From Haplosporangium gracile (Eukaryota > Mortierellomycota > Mortierellomycetes > Mortierellales > Mortierellaceae), in assembly GCA_015499985.1 (NCBI GenBank), contig JAAAUF010000559.1, positions 1 through 11,015 on the forward strand: a DNA stretch of 11,015 nt, written 5' to 3'. Position numbers and translations under genes: made by a program. A model generated the notes under the pieces. The model saw only the letters and a list, made by a program, of their open reading frames with translations, was not told the origin of the DNA and searched no databases. How positions within the stretch are numbered: the first letter of the stretch is position 1; every line of letters begins with the position of its first letter. Of this stretch, positions 1 to 6,335 are shown one piece after another.

Positions 1-2
1 GT

Positions 3-182
3 TGGGCCATACTCCAGGTCTGTCCTCATATGTTCCGGGATGTCTTTATGGAATTTTTCAGGAAACTCTATGATCAGATGAAAGAGCGCTCATCTCTGTA
101 TCTGCCATGGAATCCATTGTCCGTGATAAACTGCGAATCCGTCAAAAAAGTCCATAATAGTTTTGACGGGATCGGCAACTGA
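3..182 (+). other. Coding-like stretch at the window edge, 59 codons, unassigned
   Basis: The plus frame starting at base 3 is open from the window edge to a TGA at 180-182. It has mixed hydrophobic and charged composition and about 56% G/C at third codon positions, so it could be the last exon of a gene that begins left of the window. An AG acceptor after a T-rich run (gaatttttcag) ends at base 61, so the true exon may be shorter. The antisense frame in the same codon register also reads like protein (for example MDFFDGFAVYHGQWIPW) but is broken by a TGA at 92-90. Only one can be real, and I cannot decide between a plus-strand terminal exon and a decayed minus-strand gene. I recognise no family. 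If the plus reading is correct, it is convergent with the gene ending at 550. Confidence 0.28.
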
Positions 183-549
183 TCCTTTATCGTGAGATGA
201 CTGACCCACCTCACATGTACAAATGAAATAAGGCGTAGTCTTTGGAAAGAAAAATAATTACCCCATCACAAATTACGTTGAATAGGAAAGCAAGTGGACA
301 GAGCAAAACAGAAGGCGAAAACGCAGCAACAGCAACAGCAACTACTATTGAAACAAACACAAAAAAAGGACAACAGAAGACAAAAAGCAAAGGAAAAAAA
401 ATAATGAAAAGGCAAAAAGACAAAGGGGAAGAAAAGTCAAAAGGCCATGTTCAGTAACGTCCCTCAGCTCTCACGCTGCTGTTTACTGACGCAAACTTTA
501 ATCCGTTACTCAAACCAAAACCCCATCATTACTTCTACTGCTCCTACTC
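183..549. other. Intergenic, A-rich on plus strand, no gene seen
   Basis: Positions 250-450 are strongly A-rich on the plus strand, with CAGCAACAGCAACAGCAAC-type repeats near 325-343. Open frames here are low-complexity (Lys/Thr/Gln on plus, Phe/Val/Ala on minus) and match nothing. The stretch should carry the 3' UTR of the minus-strand gene that stops at 550. I see no canonical AATAAA downstream of that stop. Confidence 0.5.
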
Positions 550-1794
550 TCAGTAAGGGCGATAAAAGACCTTATCCCAAAGCTCAGCATCCTTAAAAGT
601 CCCACGACGATCAACAAAGAACGCCATCCGCTCCTTCTTGGATCCAAGCATAATATGTGCACTACTACCCTCTTTAGCGGGGGAGGTTCCCTGGGGTCCA
701 ACATGGGTCACGAGTTGTTGGCGGCATTGCATGTCCTGGATTGGGTAACTCCTGTGGTAGCCTTGAGGGAATTTCCGTCCGGTCTCGATCCTGATCTGCG
801 TTCCTCCTCTCAACAGCGTCAACTTCGTTACGTATCTAATTGTTAAGACGTCGCATCGTAGTTAGCACACCGCGGTTGTCGATTCTGTAAAATAAACAAC
901 TTATGTTTGTCTTCAGAAAAAAAAAAAAAAAAAAAAAAAAGATAGTTACCTCCATGGGATGGCACATATACCAAAGGCAATGACCAATCCAGTACCAACC
1001 AAGCCCGCCGAGATGATAATCCTCGTCCTCAACGGCGCTAACGGCACCACTGTAGATTCAATCCCTTCAGTTCCAGGAAGGGGCAATGGTGGAGGTGGAG
1101 GTTGGGTGGTAGAGAACATGGGGTTGTCGGTATAGTGCGTAAACGCGTACTGAGCAATGTTTCCCCAAAAGATCAGTTGAAGTCCTGCAGTCGCATAGGC
1201 AAGCCAGAATGTCTTGCGGAGTGTCTCTGGCGGTTCGTAGAAAATGACGTCCCTATTTTGTCAGAAATGGAAAGAACGTAGTCTTGTGTGAGAATTTTGT
1301 TGAGATGCTTTGGACGAAATTGAACTCAGATTGTATCCATGATTGTATCCGCATTGGATTCTGTAGTTTCCTCGATTCTCGTCCAGCAACAACAATCCGG
1401 AAGCATGATATATATGAACATGAACGTACTGTTTGGCGCACATCTCGGCCAAAGTACGCGAGAAATTAGTGGCAGATCCAGCAGTCTTCCTGACCTTGGA
1501 CGCCGATTCTCTTGCGGCGATAACTGTTGTGGTTGCAGGTGCAGCAGCAGAGGTAGCCCCTGCAGCGAGGGATGAGGGCGAGAGGACAGCATTCTTGCTC
1601 TTGGAATCCGGGTGTGAATACTTGAAGGGTGAGGATTTTTTACTATTGCCTTTTGCTGCTCCTGAGGCGTAGAACCGAAGTGCTGTGGTGTATGCTGAAG
1701 TCGTTGGTACTGTAGAGTTAAATTGGCACCATAGTGATGTAGGTGTCTTCCCGAAGTAGGTGGTTGTTGGAATGAGCCTTTGGATCCTTTGCAT
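550..1794 (-). CDS. TMEM223-like mitochondrial inner-membrane protein, three exons
   Basis: Exons are 1794-1430, 1252-950 and 835-550, giving 317 aa. Introns are 1429-1253 (GTACGT...TAG) and 949-836 (GTAACT...TAG). The family match is to animal TMEM223: exon 2 opens with DVIFYEPPE, like the DVLLFE motif, and is followed by two hydrophobic segments at about residues 137-159 and 200-222. A soluble C-terminal domain ends in AFFVDRRGTFKDAELWDKVF (294-313), which corresponds to the human FYFLLDKTGHFPNTKLFDN region. Human TMEM223 is reported as a cytochrome c oxidase (COX1) biogenesis factor of the inner membrane. Residues 1-40 (MQRIQRLIP...) are basic, hydroxylated and free of acidic residues, as in a mitochondrial presequence. 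A Pro-rich loop (173-181) separates the two membrane segments. An in-frame ATG at 1926 would add 44 residues but would mask the presequence, so I chose 1794. The family call is strong; the function is transferred from animals. Confidence 0.84.
836..949 (-). other. TMEM223-like intron 2, with T24 tract and two acceptors
   Basis: The donor is GAG|GTAACT. The in-frame acceptor, acaattag, ends at 836, after CTAAC and CTTAAC branch-like motifs. It joins TGG-AG to A-TAC and restores the conserved domain start (RYVTKLTLLRGG). A second acceptor with a better tract, ttttacag, ends at 885; its use would shift frame and stop at 838-836. Twenty-four consecutive T residues on the sense strand lie just after the donor. 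Confidence 0.7.
917..940. repeat. A24 homopolymer (T24 on the sense strand of the TMEM223-like gene)
   Basis: There are 24 consecutive A on the plus strand, inside intron 2 and starting 9 nt past the 5' splice site. It is likely length-variable between strains and prone to sequencing error, but it lies outside coding exons. Confidence 0.95.
1253..1429 (-). other. TMEM223-like intron 1, 177 nt
   Basis: The splice ...AAA-CA|GTACGT ... aaaatag|G-GAC-GTC restores codon CAG and places DVIFYEPPE directly after the presequence and linker. The upstream frame runs through most of this intron, to a stop at 1261, so a naive single-exon call would give a false C-terminus. Confidence 0.82.
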
Positions 1795-2568
1795 GGTTAA
1801 AAGTTGAAAATGAATGAATGGAGAAGAGCTGATCGGGAACGAGCGCGACTTTTTTTTCCTACTTTCCGGGATGCTGTCGAATAGCACGTGATGTGTGAAT
1901 CCAGCAGGATAGGACAATTGACTCAACGATACGCAATAAATTTCTTACAAAACAAAAATTGACTTAAATTTATGTCCATGTCCAACTGTTCAGTCTCCTT
2001 CTTTCTTCTTTTGGGAAGGAAGGGGTCTGTGTTTGGAGATGATCTCGCCTACGGAGGACATCAGTCGAGACGCGATCATACTCGGAGGAGGGGATGTGTG
2101 TGTGTGTATAGTGTAAGGATAGGCAACTCAACACATCACTGTCACCTTAGGCTGCTGTAACCAATTCGTTCCTCTTCTCTTCTGTTGCTAACACCCTCAG
2201 CAACAACAGTATCGATGACAACAGCATGCACTGACCACCTGAACAGTAGGGCAAAAAAAAAATCTCTGCCATTTTTGTCCCCGTTACGCATCCATTTCTC
2301 TCCATTTCTCCCACGCCAAACTTCTCGGCTGCTTTGTACTCTCCTGTATACTCCACCTTCCCGCCCTCCCACTCCCTGTGATCTCCACAATGCAACTGTA
2401 GATATGAAGTGATATCTTTGAGTGAAAGGGTAAACAACAATTCGACACTTATCTCGATAATCGCGCTTCTTTGCTCTCGTCACAAAAAAGGCCTAACGCC
2501 TCCAACAGATCATTCACTCGTTGCGCCGTCAAGGTTCAAGTATAAACAAACAATGTGCTCCTTTTTAA
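1795..2568. other. Divergent intergenic region, left part, no gene seen
   Basis: This holds the 5' flank of the TMEM223-like gene. It contains a short (TG)6 run at 2095-2106 and CT-rich stretches around 2285-2390. Several open frames of 60-113 codons exist on both strands, but they are compositionally odd and mutually overlapping, with no recognisable domain or splice-supported continuation. I treat them as chance frames. Confidence 0.5.
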
Positions 2569-2757
2569 TGCCCACGGAAACAGAACAAAAATAGGATTCG
2601 AGTCCTACTAATTCATCATTACATCTACGACGGTGGACCGGAGTGCAATATTCCATATGTCCAGGTGTCCGTCTCAGGTGGACTGGACACACCCTCTTAC
2701 CCGCACAACATCATCCTCATTCAGCTCGGAGTAGACCTGTTAGGCAATTCTTTCTAA
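2569..2757 (+). other. Orphan coding-like segment ending in TAA, unassigned
   Basis: A plus frame is open from 2569 to a TAA at 2755-2757. Its later part (from about 2611) reads like real protein: IHHYIYDGGPECNIPYVQVS followed by VSGGLDTPSYPH and a hydrophobic end. About 60% of third bases in that part are G/C, and Gly, Pro, Tyr and a Cys are placed as in a beta-rich secreted domain. The VQVSVSGGLDTPS portion loosely recalls the last strand of AA9-type lytic polysaccharide monooxygenases (CAQxxVTGG...TP). That resemblance is weak and I do not name a gene from it. An acceptor (aaaatag|G at 2593-2594) could begin a terminal exon here. I find no convincing upstream exon, signal peptide or start between 1960 and 2560, so this may be a relic of a lost gene or a terminal exon with unrecognised partners. 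Confidence 0.3.
2592..2607. repeat. Imperfect 16-nt inverted repeat TAGGA-TTCGAG-TCCTA
   Basis: The 5-bp arms flank a 6-nt TTCGAG centre. It resembles a tRNA T-arm at first glance, but no other tRNA parts are present. It lies at the start of the orphan coding-like segment. Confidence 0.5.
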
Positions 2758-3503
2758 GGCTCTTTTATCTGGCGTCATAAAGAACGAAGACTGAAAGCTG
2801 TACACTTGGCGGGTAAATTGCAAGCTAGTCATTCATTGGCAGTCGATACCATATCTCCTAGACCCTTCGTTTGTTTTTGTTAGAAGGATGAAGGGGGATA
2901 CCTTATGTTCATGCAAAAAGGGTTGGTTGCCTGTCTAATAGTCATTATTTACTAATGTCGACAGGTCGTCGTGGCAGATTGAAAGGGAGAGCACATTGGG
3001 CAATGATCCTGTTTTTCCTCTTACTCGTCCTCCTCAATACTCACCCCTTTTGATCCAAGAAACAAGACTAGGGCAAGATGAAAAAAACAGATACTTTTCT
3101 CTGTTTTTTGTTTTTGCAAATGACACGAACTGGAGAGCAAGGTTTTATGATCGAGAACGACAACAAGAGACATCAGCAAACAACTATAGAGAAGGAAGAG
3201 AATGCGGCGTCATTGTTTCTACGTGAGATGTCCCGGGTGAGAATACACAAAAAAAAAAAAACGACGCCCACACGAATACAAGCGCCCTTTTTTTCTTGTC
3301 TTTTTTAGTCTTTTCCTTTCTTCTAGTCCTTTCCTTCTTTCTTCTCTTCTCTTTCATGTTTTTTTATGTGTTGTGTTGTTATTCAAATCTACCACCATTT
3401 CTACCACAACTCTCCCTCGCCTCTACCTCGCTTCAAAAGCCATTCTTATACCCCTTCCGCCCCTTCGCCCTCAACTTCAGCAGCAGCAACAATAATAACA
3501 ACC
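2758..3503. other. Intergenic, pyrimidine-rich from 3290 onward
   Basis: I see no gene supported by a domain. A branch-like TTTACTAAT followed by tcgacag (AG at 2964-2965) resembles an intron 3' end, but the frame after it has no recognisable protein. From about 3290 to 3480 the plus strand becomes T/C-rich (for example tcctttccttctttcttctc from 3326). The same composition precedes the other gene starts here, which suggests a promoter or 5' UTR for a transcript reading to the right. Confidence 0.4.
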
Positions 3504-3540
3504 ATGCCTATGACTACTCCCCTCAACAGCCCCAAGCCAG
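3504..3540 (+). other. Candidate alternative first exon of the epimerase gene
   Basis: After a C/T-rich leader and CAATAATAACAACC, an ATG in good context at 3504 opens MPMTTPLNSPKP and meets a possible donor, CCAG|GTTAAT, at 3541. The first bases, ATGCCTATGACT, nearly repeat the ATGCCAATGACT at the epimerase start (4606). Splicing from 3540 to the acceptor ataatacag|GA (exon start 4580) would be in frame. It would give the epimerase 21 extra N-terminal residues through a 1039-nt intron. The donor is weak and the intron would be long for this genome. It could equally be a duplicated 5' end or chance. Confidence 0.3.
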
Positions 3541-3826
3541 GTTAATAATTCTTCATTATTATTATTTTTTGCATTTTTTAAACAAAACTGTGTTCAGTTC
3601 AGAGACCAGCCTCGTTCTTCCTTTTGTGTTCCTCGTTGGGAGTGTTCCAGCCTTATTCGGGATGGTGGAAGAGGAGATGAAAATAAGGCGTTAGACACGA
3701 GTGTGAGAGAAGTGCAAGGAGGGTAGCAAACCCTGTTTCTTTTCGTTTGTTGTTTTGTGCTTGAACAAGAATGAGAATGAGTAATAATGCCGCATAGGAG
3801 TTAGGAGTGGAATGAATCAGAAAGGA

Positions 3827-3851
3827 GAAAAACAAAACAAAACAAAACAAA
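3827..3851. repeat. Short (AAAAC)n tandem run
   Basis: Four to five near-perfect AAAAC units lie in non-coding DNA. I see no functional sign. Confidence 0.7.
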
Positions 3852-3972
3852 GCAAACAAATCTTTGTTTGGGCGCAATATTGACAATGGTGAATACATGG
3901 TTGCACAAGAACGGGGTAAAGGACAACTATCACCCATCATCATCGTCGTCGTTGCCATCATCGCCACTCGCA

Positions 3973-3980
3973 TATAAATA
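3973..3980 (+). promoter_or_regulatory. TATA box TATAAATA
   Basis: A textbook TATAAATA, followed by an AC run (tacacacacaagc), lies about 630 nt upstream of the epimerase ATG. If functional, it would start a long leader, possibly with an intron ending at 4579. TATA-driven promoters are common for regulated sugar genes, but no transcription start can be shown from sequence alone. Confidence 0.3.
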
Positions 3981-4264
3981 TACACACACAAGCATTACAT
4001 GCAGACATCCGCATTCCCTTGAAATAATATGAAAGTGAAAGCAATAGGAAGGAGATACTTTCGTTTCCGGGTAAAAATAATAATAATAATAAACAACGTG
4101 GGAGTAGCCGGAGGAGAGAGGACTGAGAGTCTGTGTGTCTGTGTGTCTGGATGTATTAACAAAAAGAGGAGTGCGAAGGCGACTCTTCTTTCATATTCAT
4201 TCTCAACTGAGCCCTGCATTAACATACAATCTAAGCGAGCACACCCTTCCTTCCTTTACTTCTG

Positions 4265-4344
4265 TCTTTTTCTTCTCCTTCCTTTTTCTTCTCCTTCCTT
4301 CTTCCTTCTCTTCTCTTCTTCTTCTTCTTCTTCTTCTTCTTCTT
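4265..4344 (+). promoter_or_regulatory. 80-nt uninterrupted pyrimidine tract upstream of the epimerase
   Basis: Every base from 4265 to 4344 is C or T. It ends in ten CTT units (4315-4344) and is followed by more T/C-rich sequence with CATT repeats up to about 4440. It is on the sense strand, about 260-340 nt before the ATG. It could be a core promoter/initiator pyrimidine region, part of the leader, or a triplex-prone mirror-like tract. Confidence 0.6.
4315..4344 (+). repeat. (CTT)10 microsatellite
   Basis: Ten perfect CTT units close the pure pyrimidine tract. The repeat is probably polymorphic. Confidence 0.95.
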
Positions 4345-4605
4345 GCTCTTTCTCTTTCGTCTCTCTCTTTCACTCTCTCATTCACACTTACTCATTCATT
4401 TTCTTCACTCAGCTCATTCATTCATCCATTCATTCATCCTCACTCTCTCTACCATAACTTTTACCACAACTTCTATCATACTAATACACTCCCACTTCTT
4501 TCATTCTTTTTTACCCCTCTCCCTTTGTTCCCGCCACTTTTACTCCCTTGCGTCCTTGCCCCTTCGCCACATAATACAGGAACCTTCACTCACAACGAAC
4601 AGCAG

Positions 4606-5886
4606 ATGCCAATGACTGTCCCTCACCGCACCCACCACAACAACACTTACACCCACCAGGAAATCATCCTAGTCACAGGAGGCGCCGGCTTCATCGGATC
4701 ACACACTGTCGTCCAACTCCTTAACCTCGGCAAACACCTTGTCATCGTCGACAACCTCTGTAACTCGTCCGAAGAATCTCTCCACAGAGCTCAGGCCCTT
4801 GCAGACAACCCGACGGGTTCTCTCGTCTTCCACAAGGTCGATCTCCTCGACGGCGTCGCCCTCGAGGCCGTCTTTCGGCTCTACACCTTCTCGGCCTGTA
4901 TCCATTTCGCAGGCCTTAAGGCTGTCGGAGAGTCGTCCCAGATCCCTCTCGGGTATTATCAGACAAACATCACCGGGACCCTCAACCTCGTTCAGCTTCT
5001 ACAAAAGTACAACTGCCGGAACTTGATCTTTTCTTCCTCAGCAACCGTCTATGGACTCCCTACCTCGGATGCTCCGCTCAAGGAGGATGCTCCCACAGGA
5101 GCCATGAACCCTTACGGTCGGACCAAGCTCTACATTGAGCAGATCCTGCGGGACACAGCTGAGAGCGAACTAGGACAGTGGAACATCATCCTGCTCCGAT
5201 ATTTCAACCCCGTTGGCGCACACGAATCTGGCAGGATCGGCGAAGACCCCAATGGCACTCCCAACAACCTTATGCCATATGTCGCACAGGTCGCTATCGG
5301 ACGCAGGCCTATTATCAATGTCTTTGGCAACGACTACAACACTAAGGACGGCACTGGCGTGAGGGACTATATTCACATCCAGGATCTTGCACGGGGTCAT
5401 GTTGCAGCTTTGGCCAAAATCGAGACAGTCCTGCAGTCTGACAAACCCCTGGATTGTGTCCCTTACAACCTCGGCACAGGATCAGGATATTCGGTCATGG
5501 AAATGATTCACAGCATGGAGAAGGCGGTAGGACACGACCTGCCCTTCAGAGTCAGTGGACGGCGGCCAGGCGATGTTGCTACAGTGATTGCGGATCCAGG
5601 ACTGGCAGCTAAGGAGTTGGGTTGGAAGGCAAACAAGTCGCTAGAGGATATGTGCCAGGATCTCTGGAGTTGGCAAACTCTGAACCCAGAGGGCTACTCG
5701 ACTTCTTCCACGATCACAACCACCACACATGCTCTACAGCACATCACATTACCAACCATCCCTGGAAAACACACGGTCGTAGATGGAAGGTCGACCCCGC
5801 CTTTTCAACTCTCGTCGGCATTCTCGCCCGTCAATTCGCCAGCACCTGAACCTGCTTTCAGAAAAACAGGGCGTACCGCTATTTAA
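4606..5886 (+). CDS. UDP-glucose 4-epimerase (GALE/Gal10 epimerase domain only)
   Basis: This 426-aa extended short-chain dehydrogenase interconverts UDP-glucose and UDP-galactose with bound NAD, the last step of the Leloir pathway and the source of UDP-galactose for glycans. It is cytosolic by family. The NAD-binding GGAGFIG is at residues 25-31. The catalytic Ser is S145 in SSSATVYG (143-150), and the Tyr/Lys pair is Y170/K174 in NPYGRTK; the 25-residue Ser-to-Tyr spacing equals that of E. coli (S124/Y149). RYFNPVGAHESG (198-209) and GRRPGDVA (318-325) line the sugar-nucleotide site. No mutarotase domain follows, unlike yeast Gal10. The core ends near NPEGY (360-364), and a 62-residue Ser/Thr/Pro-rich tail follows, which is unusual. 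The frame is open upstream to 4135, but that part is low-complexity leader. I chose 4606 because it gives a short N-terminus before the Rossmann strand; a second ATG lies at 4612. Confidence 0.96.
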   Translation: MPMTVPHRTHHNNTYTHQEIILVTGGAGFIGSHTVVQLLNLGKHLVIVDNLCNSSEESLHRAQALADNPTGSLVFHKVDLLDGVALEAVFRLYTFSACIHFAGLKAVGESSQIPLGYYQTNITGTLNLVQLLQKYNCRNLIFSSSATVYGLPTSDAPLKEDAPTGAMNPYGRTKLYIEQILRDTAESELGQWNIILLRYFNPVGAHESGRIGEDPNGTPNNLMPYVAQVAIGRRPIINVFGNDYNTKDGTGVRDYIHIQDLARGHVAALAKIETVLQSDKPLDCVPYNLGTGSGYSVMEMIHSMEKAVGHDLPFRVSGRRPGDVATVIADPGLAAKELGWKANKSLEDMCQDLWSWQTLNPEGYSTSSTITTTTHALQHITLPTIPGKHTVVDGRSTPPFQLSSAFSPVNSPAPEPAFRKTGRTAI

Positions 5887-6075
5887 TCACTTTTTAGTTT
5901 AGCTTTAGTCCTTTCTACGTCATTTAAATAATGGTCCATTTTTTATTAGTTCCCTCTCATGTGTTTGTGTTGGTTTTGGCCGTTCACGCCGCCGTTTTTT
6001 TTTATTGTTGTTGTTGTTCGACAAAGAAATGTTGAACAATCAAGAAACCCTGAAGAAGAAAAAATGGCCGTACTT

Positions 6076-6100
6076 TCTCTCTCTCTCTCTCTCTCTCTCT
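6076..6100 (+). repeat. (TC)12 microsatellite
   Basis: Twelve perfect TC units plus one T lie in the convergent intergenic gap. Confidence 0.95.
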
Positions 6101-6316
6101 TGCTCATGCATCTCGCCTTCCCTTTGTTCTTCATTCATTCCAGAAAGGTTCAATGTCAGATACATTCAGACATTTGCTCAACAAAATTTAGAAAGCCAGA
6201 ACGAATTTTTTTGCTTGCAGCAGTTCGCTTCTTTATGTCCATCCGCCACTTTCAGTGCTTCCATAGACATTTTGACGGCAATGTGTTCTTGTACAAGACG
6301 AATATAGTACAATAGG

Positions 6317-6322
6317 TTTATT
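6317..6322 (-). terminator. Polyadenylation signal AATAAA for EXO70
   Basis: AATAAA reads on the minus strand 13 nt past the EXO70 stop codon, in A/T-rich sequence. It is close to the stop, so the 3' UTR may be very short or a further signal may be used. Confidence 0.45.
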
Positions 6323-6335
6323 AAATCATAAAAAA

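Larger units (their letters stand above)
5887..6335. other. Convergent intergenic gap between epimerase and EXO70
   Basis: Both neighbouring genes end into this gap. It holds T-rich 3' flank sequence after the epimerase stop (an AATAAT variant near 5927, no AATAAA), a (TC)12 microsatellite, and the EXO70 polyadenylation signal. Open frames here are short and partly made of the TC repeat. Confidence 0.55.

Noticed and set aside
1795..1926. Upstream ATG of the TMEM223-like gene, adding 44 residues
   Set aside because: It would bury the typical mitochondrial presequence that begins at 1794; more likely it is 5' UTR.
2142..2483. 113-codon minus-strand frame
   Set aside because: It has no recognisable motifs, overlaps other open frames in the same region, and lacks a convincing start context or splice partners.
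2585..2615. tRNA-like B box (GGATTCGAGTCC)
   Set aside because: It lacks the G53-C61 pair in tRNA geometry, and there is no D-arm, anticodon arm or acceptor stem upstream.
3296..3694. 132-codon plus-strand frame, Phe/Leu-rich
   Set aside because: It is a product of the T/C-rich tract, with no domain, and it overlaps the better ATG context at 3504 in another frame.
4135..4605. Upstream extension of the epimerase frame (157 codons)
   Set aside because: It is a Ser/Leu/Phe low-complexity translation of the C/T-rich leader and CTT repeat, with no family similarity; the conserved protein starts after 4606.
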